Shown: positions 25,507 to 33,567 of the stretch, in pieces | Layout: every line of letters starts with the position of its first letter | Numbering within the stretch: position 1 is the first letter of the stretch | Assembly: GCA_031366005.1 (NCBI GenBank) | Contig: JANLZB010000031.1 | Span: forward strand, 49,059 to 113,058 | DNA: 64,000 nt | Direction: 5' to 3' | Source: JANLUX01 sp031366005 | GTDB taxonomy: Bacteria > Bacteroidota > Bacteroidia > AKYH767-A > OLB10 | Program-made: the position numbers and the translations under genes | Notes under the pieces: model-generated | Databases searched by the model: none | The model's input: only the letters and a program-made list of their open reading frames with translations | Told to the model about the DNA's origin: nothing

Positions 25507-26976
25507 ATGTCTCCAACGCTTATTCTTATAGCCGTATTGGCTTATTCAGCACTGCTGTTTTTCATCGTTTGGTTAACGAGCCGCAACGCAAATAATGAAT
25601 CTTATTTTATCGGAAATAAATCCAGTAGATGGTATGTAGTTGCTTACGGAATGATTGGGGCTTCGCTTTCAGGAGTTACATTTATGTCAGTTCCGGGAGC
25701 GGTTTTCACAACACAGTTTTCTTATATGCAAATTGTGTTGGGTTATTTAATCGGTTATGCAATCATCGCAAATATTTTAATGCCTGTTTATTACCGCTTA
25801 AATCTTACTTCTATTTATACCTATCTTGAACAGCGGTTTGGTAATGTATCTTATAAAACGGGTTCTTTATTTTTTATTATTTCAAGAGTGATTGGTGCTT
25901 CCTTTCGAATGTATATTGTGGTGAATGTATTGCAGACTTTTGTTCTGGATAAGATGGGTGTTCCGTTTTGGGTGACAGTTTTAACTTTTATTATTTTGAT
26001 TTTATTATACACTTATGAAGGCGGAGTAAAAACAATTGTGTGGACTGATACTTTGCAAACCACTTTTATGTTGCTTGCATTGGTGTTCAGTGTTATTGCA
26101 ATCAGCAATCAATTGGATTTATCAGTTAGTGGATTATTCTCCAAAGTTTTTCATTCGGATTATTCAAAACTTTTTGTGAGTGATTATAAGTCTCCAAATT
26201 ATTTCTGGAAAAACTTCTTGGGAGGAGCTGCCATTGCAGTTGCCATGACAGGGCTTGACCAGGAAATGATGCAGAAAAATCTTAGCTGTAAAAATATTGG
26301 CGAAGCAAAAAAAAACATGTTCGTGTTTTCAGCGGTGCTTGTTTTTGTTAATCTTTTGTTTTTGGTTTTAGGTGCAGTGCTTTGTTTTTATGCTGCTGAA
26401 AAAGGAATTACTATTGATCCAAAACACACGGATGATTTATTTCCAAATGTTGCGCTAAATTATTTAGGAACTATTGGAGGATTGATTTTTATTATCGGAT
26501 TAATTTCTGCAGCTTACCCGAGTGCGGATGGAGCATTAACTGCTTTAACAACTGCTTTTTGTTTTGACTTTTTGGGAATCCAAAAAAATAAAAATCTCAA
26601 TGATCAGCAACGAAAAAAAATACGTTATACAGTTCACATTGGTTTTGCAATTGTTTTATTGCTGACAATTGTTTTATTCAGAGTAATAAATAATGATGCA
26701 GTGATAAGAAATGTTTTTCGTGCAGCCAGCTATACTTATGGTCCGCTGCTTGGACTTTACACGTTTGGATTTTTTACAAAATGGAAAGTAAATGATAAAT
26801 GGGTTTGGTTAGTGTGTCTTTTATCTCCTGTGATTTGTTACATCCTTAATGACAAAATTCCTTTATGGATTGAAGGATATAAATTAGGTTTTGAATTACT
26901 TATCATAAACGGATTAATAACCTTTACCGGTTTATGGTTATTAAGAAAACCACATTCAATTACGACTACCGATTGA
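25507..26976 (+). CDS. Sodium:solute symporter (SSS family)
   Basis: A 489-residue inner-membrane transporter with about 13 hydrophobic helices and the SSSF core (GASLSGVTFMSVPGAVF near residue 50, and SGADG-like AAYPSADGALTALTTAF near residue 340). Family members use the sodium gradient to import sugars, amino acids or carboxylates; the solute is not evident here. The frame is open from 25432, but only through a TTG and non-family sequence; the ATG at 25507 opens directly onto the first helix and lies just after a TATGTTTG box. Confidence 0.9.
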   Translation: MSPTLILIAVLAYSALLFFIVWLTSRNANNESYFIGNKSSRWYVVAYGMIGASLSGVTFMSVPGAVFTTQFSYMQIVLGYLIGYAIIANILMPVYYRLNLTSIYTYLEQRFGNVSYKTGSLFFIISRVIGASFRMYIVVNVLQTFVLDKMGVPFWVTVLTFIILILLYTYEGGVKTIVWTDTLQTTFMLLALVFSVIAISNQLDLSVSGLFSKVFHSDYSKLFVSDYKSPNYFWKNFLGGAAIAVAMTGLDQEMMQKNLSCKNIGEAKKNMFVFSAVLVFVNLLFLVLGAVLCFYAAEKGITIDPKHTDDLFPNVALNYLGTIGGLIFIIGLISAAYPSADGALTALTTAFCFDFLGIQKNKNLNDQQRKKIRYTVHIGFAIVLLLTIVLFRVINNDAVIRNVFRAASYTYGPLLGLYTFGFFTKWKVNDKWVWLVCLLSPVICYILNDKIPLWIEGYKLGFELLIINGLITFTGLWLLRKPHSITTTD

Positions 26977-27037
26977 TTTTTTTCACCATAATTATATAAA
27001 CTTTTTTAAAGCTATTTATCTGTAATTAAAGTAGTGA

Positions 27038-27071
27038 ATTGGTATGTTAATCAATCTCAGATTTATCTTTG
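27038..27071 (+). promoter_or_regulatory. Promoter of the small coiled-coil membrane protein gene
   Basis: ATTG at 27038-27041 and a perfect TATCTTTG box at 27064-27071 with 22-bp spacing. The predicted transcript start is near 27077, about 10 nt before the ATG. Confidence 0.6.
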
Positions 27072-27087
27072 AAAAAAAATCAGAATT

Positions 27088-27363
27088 ATGTCAGCGATTG
27101 AATTACAGGTTTACGAAATCTTCAAAGTAAAGTTCGGTGAACAGGAAGCCACCAAAGTGATTGAATATTTCGACAGAAAAGCTAAAGAAAAAATTAATTA
27201 CAAAAAAGATATTTTTCTTACCAAAGAAGACAAGGTTGATATAATAGAAAAATTAGCAACTCTTGAAACCCGGATAACAATGCGAATGATTTATTTCTGG
27301 AAAGGACAAGTAGCAGTAATTGCGGGTTTGCTGTCTTATTTTTTTAGATTATCTGGACACTAG
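27088..27363 (+). CDS. Small protein with coiled coil and C-terminal membrane helix
   Basis: A 91-residue protein: an acidic/basic helical part (about 1-65, with a probable coiled coil around KEDKVDIIEKLATLETRI) followed by a single C-terminal hydrophobic helix (about 72-87). This layout recalls DUF1640/CCDC90-like short proteins often found in bacteria, but the match is weak. It has its own promoter and is convergent with the NfeD gene. Function unknown. Confidence 0.65.
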   Translation: MSAIELQVYEIFKVKFGEQEATKVIEYFDRKAKEKINYKKDIFLTKEDKVDIIEKLATLETRITMRMIYFWKGQVAVIAGLLSYFFRLSGH

Positions 27364-27369
27364 AAGAAT

Positions 27370-28764
27370 TCATACTTTTCTCACCATCAGATTACTCATC
27401 TGCTGACTCATTACCATCACCTCCTCATCAATATTAATAAATCCACTTTCAGCTGAAGCGAAATAAACTTTCCCTTCAATTGTTATTTTACCTGAAGGTC
27501 GTAAAACAGTAAGTGTTTTTCCTTTCATCCCAACCAATGATGATTGATTATTTTCCATGCTCACATAACCTGCCCGTGAATCCATAGTTGTATGCAAAAC
27601 CATTTTCTTGAATGCAGGAGTTTTTGCCAATGATTTACCTGTGAGAATAAATAAAACCAATGCTCCCACCATTGCACTCATCACTATTGCAAGAGAAGCA
27701 AAAATTCTTTGAGAAGATATTCCGTAGAAATTTAATCCGTCATTATTCAGCATGCTCATGGTTAAACCTGTCACCAATAAAATTATTCCGGAGATACCGG
27801 TGAAACCAAAACCGGGGATAACAAAAATCTCAGCTAATATTAAAAGCAAACCAATAACAGTTATCAATATTTCCCAGTTAGCAGCCAATCCTTCCAGGTA
27901 AAGAGGAGAAAAATATAATGCTCCTGCTAACAATGCAGCGAACAAAGGAAAACCAATTCCCGGATGCTGCATCTCAAAATACAATCCACCAAGCATCACT
28001 AATATCAGTACACCACTTACAGCAGGACTGATTAAAAAACCGATTAAATTTTCAACCCATGTGGGCTGATAGACTTCTAATACAGCATTTTTTAAATTTT
28101 CTTTTTCCAATACTTCTGAAATGGTTTCTGCAATTCCATCACAATATTTATTATTTAATGCTTCATTGCTTGTCATCGTAAGTACTTTGCCTGAGTCATT
28201 AATACCTGCAATATAAATTCTTGGATCCACCATGGCTTCTGCAATTCGCGGATCACGGTTTCTGGCTTCTGCTGTTGAACGCATAATACTCCGCATATAG
28301 CTTTGATATTTATCTGGCAATGCCTCAGCACTTTCGTTCACCACAGTGGCAGCACCAATACTCGAACCTCTGCGCATGTAAATTTTGTTACACGCAATTG
28401 CAATCAATGCACCGGCCGAAGCTGCATTATTATCAATAAAAACAATCGTTGGCATTTTACAATTGAGAATTTTTGTACGAATACTATCCGCTGCATCTAA
28501 TAAACCGCCATAAGTATTCATGTGAATTAATAATACATCTGCATGCTTTTGCTCTGCAAACTTTATGGCTTTGTTCACTTTACGTGCCATACCGGGAGTA
28601 ATTTCATCCCTGATATTTAACTGATACACCAGCTTTTTAGTTTCTGTTGCAGCGCTTACTGTTCCGCATACCAAAACCAAAAGCAATATCGTTATTGCTC
28701 TGTTATTATAAAGGAGTCTGTTAATTATCCTGTTGATAAACGAAATAGAAGAAAATTTAATCAT
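27370..28764 (-). CDS. NfeD-family membrane serine protease
   Basis: A 464-residue membrane protein with three parts. After a signal/anchor segment (about 22-40) comes a ClpP-class protease domain (about 45-235) with the Ser nucleophile in NNAASAGALIAIAC. Then come four to five membrane helices (about 245-385), and a C-terminal OB-fold NfeD domain (about 395-464, VGMKGKTLTVLRPSGKI). The archaeal relative cleaves stomatin C-termini. In many genomes it pairs with a stomatin/flotillin-like gene; none is adjacent here. Length fits the full-length form. Confidence 0.9.
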   Translation of the reverse strand: MIKFSSISFINRIINRLLYNNRAITILLLVLVCGTVSAATETKKLVYQLNIRDEITPGMARKVNKAIKFAEQKHADVLLIHMNTYGGLLDAADSIRTKILNCKMPTIVFIDNNAASAGALIAIACNKIYMRRGSSIGAATVVNESAEALPDKYQSYMRSIMRSTAEARNRDPRIAEAMVDPRIYIAGINDSGKVLTMTSNEALNNKYCDGIAETISEVLEKENLKNAVLEVYQPTWVENLIGFLISPAVSGVLILVMLGGLYFEMQHPGIGFPLFAALLAGALYFSPLYLEGLAANWEILITVIGLLLILAEIFVIPGFGFTGISGIILLVTGLTMSMLNNDGLNFYGISSQRIFASLAIVMSAMVGALVLFILTGKSLAKTPAFKKMVLHTTMDSRAGYVSMENNQSSLVGMKGKTLTVLRPSGKITIEGKVYFASAESGFINIDEEVMVMSQQMSNLMVRKV

Positions 28765-28809
28765 GAATGATTCTTTTTAATATTGTGTGAAATTAAGGGT
28801 AAGAAGAAT

Positions 28810-29736
28810 ATGCGGATTATTATTTCATTTTTCATTTTATTAAGCGTTCATTTTTGTTTTGGCAATAGTGCTGTGCAATCAGCAGGTGAAAAAAAATTAA
28901 CTGCATACAAAGTACAGCCAAAAGATACTTGGACTAATCTTTCTAAAAGATTTAATACAACAATTAAAGAGCTTCAGTCTGCCAATGTTGGTGTAACTGA
29001 TTTAAAAATCGGGCAAATTATACAAGTTCCATCATCAGCCGCTTCCAAAGAAACTTTTTCAGCGCAAAAAGAAAAGCCTTCAACGGTAAGTCCTCCGCCA
29101 GGCAATAGCAGCACTGGAAAAAATCCTGTTTACTATACCGTTATGCCGCATGAAACATTATATCGCATTTCAGTAAATAATAAAGTAAGTGTGGATGATC
29201 TAAAAAAATGGAATGGATTAACATCTAACATTGTTTCAGTTGATCAAAAATTAATTGTTGGTTATGGAACACAAAAAATTGAAAAGGTGAGTGAAACAAT
29301 ACAACCTTCAGTAAGCGAAACCAAACCTGCTGAAATTCCGAAACCTAAAAAAACAGAAGTAACTGAAGTTAAAACCCCTGTAATAAAAAAGGAAAAAGAT
29401 GCAAGAACCGATACCACATTTGCAGTAAAAGATAGTATTCCCGTTACAACATCGGCAAATAAAATTACTGAAACAGGAGTAGTGTCATGGTTTGGTGATG
29501 GTGATCTTAACCAGAATAAATTTTATGCCTTGCATCGCACGGTTCCTATCGGCACGATAATCAAGGTCACTAACAAAATGAATAATAATTCCGTTTTTGT
29601 AAAAGTAGTGGGCGCTTTACCCACTACAGGTGACAATGAAAATATCATCTTGAAAATTACGCAAGCTGCCGCACAACGCATTGGCGCATTAGATCAAAAG
29701 TTTCAGGCAGAATTGAGCTACGCTATTGCACAATAA
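28810..29736 (+). CDS. Secreted double-LysM protein with RlpA-like C-terminus
   Basis: A 308-residue exported protein. Signal peptide about 1-18 (ending FCFGN), LysM domain 1 at about 32-78 (TAYKVQPKDTWTNLSKRF), LysM domain 2 at about 105-150 (YYTVMPHETLYRISVNNKVS), a Pro/Thr/Lys-rich linker, and an RlpA-like double-psi region at about 220-305 (TGVVSWFGDGD ... VPIGTIIKVTNKMNNNSV). LysM binds peptidoglycan; the end domain lacks a clear catalytic Asp. A cell-wall role is likely. ATG at 28810 is chosen because the signal peptide starts there, with AAGAAG just upstream. Confidence 0.83.
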   Translation: MRIIISFFILLSVHFCFGNSAVQSAGEKKLTAYKVQPKDTWTNLSKRFNTTIKELQSANVGVTDLKIGQIIQVPSSAASKETFSAQKEKPSTVSPPPGNSSTGKNPVYYTVMPHETLYRISVNNKVSVDDLKKWNGLTSNIVSVDQKLIVGYGTQKIEKVSETIQPSVSETKPAEIPKPKKTEVTEVKTPVIKKEKDARTDTTFAVKDSIPVTTSANKITETGVVSWFGDGDLNQNKFYALHRTVPIGTIIKVTNKMNNNSVFVKVVGALPTTGDNENIILKITQAAAQRIGALDQKFQAELSYAIAQ

Positions 29737-29743
29737 AAAAAAT

Positions 29744-30403
29744 TCAAAGCACAATTTTTTTATTCAGCTTAACTGAATTAAAATATTTACAAACCGGTCT
29801 TAATCCGCACTCATAGCATTTAGGATTACGTGCAACACAAACGTAACGTCCATGCAAAATCAGCCAATGGTGTGCTAATGGTATAAGTTCTTCAGGTATA
29901 TGTTTCACCAATTGCATTTCAGTTGCTAACGGAGTTTTTGCATTAGTTGTTAAACCAACTCTTGCAGCTACTCGAAACACATGCGTATCAACAGCCATAG
30001 TGGGCTTATTAAAAATTACTGATGCAATCACGTTTGCAGTCTTTCTTCCCACACCGGGTAATTGCTGCAACTCTTCAACCGTGGATGGAATTTTACCATT
30101 AAATTTTTCCATCACCATCTTGGCCATACCTGCCAGGTGCTTGCTTTTATTGTTAGGATAACTGATGCTTTTTATCAAGGGAAAAACTTCTTCAGCATTT
30201 GCAGCCGAAAGCGTTTCAACAGTAGGAAAATATTTGAAAAAAGCAGGAGTAGTCATATTCACTCTCTTATCAGTGCATTGAGCTGATAAAATAACAGCCA
30301 CTAAAAGTTGATATGGATCTGTATATTCTAATTCCGTTTCAGCATCAGGCCGGTGATGCAGAAAATAATCAATTACAAACTGAAAGCGCTCTTGCTTAGT
30401 CAC
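29744..30403 (-). CDS. nth: Endonuclease III
   Basis: DNA glycosylase/AP lyase for oxidised pyrimidines. The 219-residue protein has the helix-hairpin-helix LPGVGRKTANVIAS with its catalytic Lys in the neighbouring helix region, the catalytic Asp in AVDTHVFRVA, and a C-terminal iron-sulfur cluster with four Cys (CVARNPKCYECGLRPVC). Normal length. Convergent with the LysM gene, with only 7 bp between stop codons. Confidence 0.96.
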   Translation of the reverse strand: MTKQERFQFVIDYFLHHRPDAETELEYTDPYQLLVAVILSAQCTDKRVNMTTPAFFKYFPTVETLSAANAEEVFPLIKSISYPNNKSKHLAGMAKMVMEKFNGKIPSTVEELQQLPGVGRKTANVIASVIFNKPTMAVDTHVFRVAARVGLTTNAKTPLATEMQLVKHIPEELIPLAHHWLILHGRYVCVARNPKCYECGLRPVCKYFNSVKLNKKIVL

Positions 30404-30489
30404 AAAATTCCGTTAACACTGTCACAAAAATAACAACGGCATTACATAGAACTAAATATGCTTAGCTGTAATTTAATTAACCGGAGTCT

Positions 30490-30597
30490 GCTTCCCTCTT
30501 CCGATAGCTATCGGGATTTGGAGAGGATTAGAGTGTGAGGCGAAACATCGGAGTCGCGCTCCCTTCTCCTTTGGGAGAAGGGCTGGGGATGAGGCGG
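30490..30597. repeat. Composite palindromic intergenic repeat
   Basis: Contains CCGATAGCTATCGG (a perfect palindrome, related to the one inside 4058-4136) and CCCTTCTCCTTTGGGAGAAG, followed by GGGCTGGGGATGAGG. It lies in the 209-bp gap between nth and the small ORF below, which holds no gene. This kind of repeat is widespread in Bacteroidota genomes. Confidence 0.75.
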
Positions 30598-30612
30598 TAT
30601 AAAACCTCGAAC

Positions 30613-30843
30613 CTAACACACAGGCTGCGTTAACTGCGAATAGCATTTAATAAAATCTACAACATCCCTGCGGGGAGTAATTGTTGATTCACTCAGCAAA
30701 TTCTTAATAAAAACAAGTTGACGAAATTCTTCTCCTGTTTCCTCATCACAATCTATTGCTTGTTGTGTGAGTACAGTTTCAGTTAATTGCGTTTCATTGT
30801 AGAGATAAAGAATTAAATTAATCGGTGTAGAGTTTTTATTCAT
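30613..30843 (-). CDS. Hypothetical 76-aa protein downstream of the ECF sigma factor
   Basis: A short acidic protein without membrane segments or known motifs (starts MNKNSTPINLILYLYNET). It lies 69 bp downstream of the sigma-factor gene on the same strand, the usual place for a small sigma-associated or anti-sigma gene. It is too short for a membrane-anchored anti-sigma factor. The link to sigma is inference from position only. Confidence 0.6.
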   Translation of the reverse strand: MNKNSTPINLILYLYNETQLTETVLTQQAIDCDEETGEEFRQLVFIKNLLSESTITPRRDVVDFIKCYSQLTQPVC

Positions 30844-30912
30844 CGGCTTCCATTGAGATTATTTAATAACCTAACGGAAACCATTCAACAATATTTTACA
30901 CCGGCAAAAAAT

Positions 30913-31497
30913 TTAATTAGTAAGAATCAGTTTCCGGTCTGATATCAGTTTCCTGAGATTAATAAGTGCATAACGCATTCTGCCTAATGAGGTGTTAATA
31001 CTCACATTAGTGTGCTCTGCTATCTCCTTAAAACTCATGTTTCCATAATGACGCATAATCACCACTTCACGCTGATCGAGAGGAAGTTCTTCCACCAGCC
31101 GTCTCACCATTTGATGAATCTGCTCGCGAACCATCTTATCCTCCACGTTTTCATCTGTAAGTCCGATCACATCAAAAATGCTGTACTCTTCGGTGTCATG
31201 CAAAGTAGGCATTCGCTTTTCCCTTCGGAAATGATCAATCACCAGATTGTGCGCAATGCGAAGCACCCAGCTGAGGAATTTTCCCTCCTCATTATAAGTG
31301 CCCGAACGCAGGGTATTAATTACTTTAATAAATGTATCCTGGAAAATATCATTCGCCAGATCGCGGTCTTTTACCAACAGATAAATGCTGGTAAAGATTT
31401 TTCGCTCGTGGCGGTTAATAATTTCACTGAAACATTCTTCGTCACCTTTAAGATAACGTACGATCAATTCTTGATCGCTTACAGGAGAAGGATTCAT
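30913..31497 (-). CDS. ECF RNA polymerase sigma factor
   Basis: A 194-residue sigma-70 family protein with region 2 (about 25-95, DLANDIFQDTFIKVI and LSWVLRIAHNLVIDHFRR, which bind the -10 element and core enzyme) and region 4 (about 130-185, LPLDQREVVIMRHYGNMSFK and the helix-turn-helix IAEHTNVSINTSLGRMRYAL). Length is typical of the ECF group. A promoter with exact consensus and 21-bp spacing lies about 150 nt upstream, leaving a long leader. Its regulon is unknown. Confidence 0.94.
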   Translation of the reverse strand: MNPSPVSDQELIVRYLKGDEECFSEIINRHERKIFTSIYLLVKDRDLANDIFQDTFIKVINTLRSGTYNEEGKFLSWVLRIAHNLVIDHFRREKRMPTLHDTEEYSIFDVIGLTDENVEDKMVREQIHQMVRRLVEELPLDQREVVIMRHYGNMSFKEIAEHTNVSINTSLGRMRYALINLRKLISDRKLILTN

Positions 31498-31650
31498 AGG
31501 CTTTCATGGGTTTAATAACCGTAACTCTTTGATAAATTTTAAACAGAGTAGAAATTAGCCTATATGAATGGGGTTTTTTAAGTGAGGATTAAATAGAATT
31601 TTAGCTTTAACGCAGATATTTTTTAATTGTTGTGTTTGCTAAATATTTCT

Positions 31651-31683
31651 CAAATGTACGGAAGCTTGTCATCATTTTGCAAA
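31651..31683 (-). promoter_or_regulatory. Promoter of the ECF sigma gene
   Basis: On the minus strand, TTTG (31683-31680) and TACATTTG (31658-31651) with a 21-bp spacer, both exact consensus. Transcription would start near 31645, giving a leader of about 148 nt. The rest of the 407-bp gap 31498-31904 holds only this and the HU promoter. Confidence 0.7.
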
Positions 31684-31824
31684 TTTAATTTGTCGGATCT
31701 CTGTAAGTATTTGGTGAAATATCATTTAACAACTAAAATCTGTAAGCCTTTGCCGAAGGGAGGTTTATTAACACCAAAGAAAAAAAACTGTTGATAAGAT
31801 TAAATACCGGGATGAAGAAAAAGC

Positions 31825-31855
31825 TTGATGCACAATGCATTCAAAGTTACATTTG
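31825..31855 (+). promoter_or_regulatory. Promoter of the HU gene
   Basis: CTTG/TTG at 31825-31827 and TACATTTG at 31848-31855, 20 bp apart. Start near 31862, leader about 43 nt. It is divergent from the sigma-factor promoter. Confidence 0.7.
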
Positions 31856-31904
31856 CCTGTAAATAATATTTAACCTTAATCATTAAAACTTAAAAAACAA
31901 TCAA

Positions 31905-32177
31905 ATGAACAAAGGCGATTTAATTAAAAAGATGGCTGCTGATGCCGAGATCACCAAAAATCAGGCAAATGCTGCTTTAAATTCTTTTATGATGTGTACC
32001 AGTACTGCACTTAAAAAAGGAGAAAGAGTTACCTTAGTAGGATTCGGAACTTTTGGAATTTCCAAGCGTTCGGCCCGCAAAGGACGTAACCCGCAAACAG
32101 GTAAGGTAATTCAAATTGCTGCACGCAAAGTAGTTCGTTTCCGTGCAGGGTGTGAGCTTACTAAAAAAGTGAAGTAG
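31905..32177 (+). CDS. HU-family DNA-binding protein
   Basis: A 90-residue nucleoid protein that bends and packages DNA. It opens with MNKGDLIKKMAADAEITKNQ (cut here at 20) and has the DNA-arm motif GFGTFGISKRSARKGRNPQT followed by IQIAARKVVRFRAG. Standard length. It has its own promoter and a strong terminator, so it is expressed alone. Confidence 0.97.
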   Translation: MNKGDLIKKMAADAEITKNQANAALNSFMMCTSTALKKGERVTLVGFGTFGISKRSARKGRNPQTGKVIQIAARKVVRFRAGCELTKKVK

Positions 32178-32197
32178 TTCTATTTTTTTTACTTCAG

Positions 32198-32229
32198 AAA
32201 AATCCCGCTATGGTGCGGGATTTTTTTTT
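32198..32229 (+). terminator. Rho-independent terminator of the HU gene
   Basis: AAATCCCGC / GCGGGATTT, a 9-bp perfect stem with loop TATGGT, followed by a run of Ts. Confidence 0.93.
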
Positions 32230-32316
32230 GCTCAACAGAAACTTTTACATGATTGTGATTGAACCATATTATTCAACAAATCCTGAATTGTTACTTTCGC
32301 GCAGCAATTTAAAATA

Positions 32317-33402
32317 ATGAAAAAAAATATTCTGTTATTCGTGTGCTTAATTATTTCCGCTGTTGGTTTTACGCAGGACTCTGTTCGTTTTAATAAACAA
32401 ACATTGCTTTATGATGGTGAAGAAAAACATTTGAGTAATATGAAGCAGCTAACCTTCGGAGGTGATAATGCTGAAGCATATTTCAGCTTTAGTGATAAAA
32501 TGATAAGTTTTCAGGCTAACAATAAAAACTGGAATAATGAATGCGACCAGATTTATATGTTTAGTTTCTCTGGTGGTGATATGAAAAATAAAATACCAAA
32601 CCGCATCAGTACCGGTTTGGGACGTACAACCTGCTCTTATTTTTTACCCGGTGATAGTTTGGTTTTGTACGCTTCCACACATCTTGCTAATACAAACTGT
32701 CCACCTGTTCCCGAAAAACGCAGTGATCATAAATATGTGTGGCCGGTTTATAAAGATTATGATATTTTTATTACTGACCTCAAAGGAAATATTAAAAAAC
32801 AATTAACCAGCACCCCAGGTTATGATGCAGAAGCAACCCTTTCTCCTAAAGGGGATAAAATTGTTTTTACAAGTATGCGTTCAGGCGACCTGGAATTATA
32901 TACAATGAATATTGATGGCTCCAATGTTAAGCAAGTGACCAATGAATTAGGTTATGACGGTGGTGCTTTCTTTTCACCGGATGGAAAAAAATTAGTGTTT
33001 CGCGCCTCACGTCCATCAACAGAGGAAGAGATAAAAGATTATAAAGATTTAATTGCTCAGGGTTTGGTTACTCCTGTTCATATGGAACTTTATACATGCA
33101 ATATTGATGGAAGTGATCTCAAAAAAATAACGGATCTGCCAAATGCAAGTTGGGCTCCTTTCTTTCATCCATCAGGAAAAAAAATAATTTTTGCTTCCAA
33201 TTATACTGCAACACGTGGTCTCCCTTTTAATTTATACATGATTGATGCAGATGGAAAAAATCTTGAGCAAATTACACACGACACAATGTTTGATGCATTT
33301 CCTATGTTTTCTCATGATGGTAAAAAATTAATTTTTTCATCCAACAGAAATAATAACGGCACACATGAAACAAATCTTTTTATTGCCGACTGGAAAGATT
33401 AA
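32317..33402 (+). CDS. Exported TolB/PD40-type beta-propeller protein
   Basis: A 361-residue protein with a signal peptide (about 1-20, ending VGFTQ) and a six-bladed-like propeller of PD40/WD40-like repeats: DAEATLSPKGDKIVFTSMRS, DGGAFFSPDGKKLVFRASRP, ASWAPFFHPSGKKIIFASN and DAFPMFSHDGKKLIFSSNR. Such periplasmic propellers bind proteins or peptides. It has no hydrolase domain, unlike the S9 enzyme at 9.2 kb. A 43-residue membrane protein gene follows after 27 nt. Confidence 0.85.
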   Translation: MKKNILLFVCLIISAVGFTQDSVRFNKQTLLYDGEEKHLSNMKQLTFGGDNAEAYFSFSDKMISFQANNKNWNNECDQIYMFSFSGGDMKNKIPNRISTGLGRTTCSYFLPGDSLVLYASTHLANTNCPPVPEKRSDHKYVWPVYKDYDIFITDLKGNIKKQLTSTPGYDAEATLSPKGDKIVFTSMRSGDLELYTMNIDGSNVKQVTNELGYDGGAFFSPDGKKLVFRASRPSTEEEIKDYKDLIAQGLVTPVHMELYTCNIDGSDLKKITDLPNASWAPFFHPSGKKIIFASNYTATRGLPFNLYMIDADGKNLEQITHDTMFDAFPMFSHDGKKLIFSSNRNNNGTHETNLFIADWKD

Positions 33403-33429
33403 CTGATTTAAATTTTTGAATATATATCA

Positions 33430-33561
33430 GTGGAACAAACAAGCAAGTTTACACAATGGCTGAAACGCATAGGCATTGCCGGTTTTTTATTTTTTTTAAT
33501 TAAAGGATTGATTTGGATTGCCGTTTTTCTTGGAGCAGGCAAACTGTTTGTTGGGTGCTGA
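33430..33561 (+). CDS. Small single-pass membrane protein (43 aa)
   Basis: A GTG-started frame encodes a 43-residue protein with a basic head (QTSKFTQWLKRIG) and one hydrophobic helix (IAGFLFFLIKGLIWIAVFLG). It lies 27 nt behind the PD40 gene and 6 bp before the convergent kup stop. Similar tiny proteins with a 'GFLFFLIKGL' helix are familiar from Bacteroidota, but I know no function. The frame is clean and the composition is non-random for a membrane helix. Confidence 0.6.
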   Translation: MEQTSKFTQWLKRIGIAGFLFFLIKGLIWIAVFLGAGKLFVGC

Positions 33562-33567
33562 AACTTA

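Noticed and set aside
31012..31515. Plus-strand frame of 167 residues over the ECF sigma gene
   Set aside because: Antisense to the strongly conserved sigma regions 2 and 4; product is His/Ile-rich with no motif.
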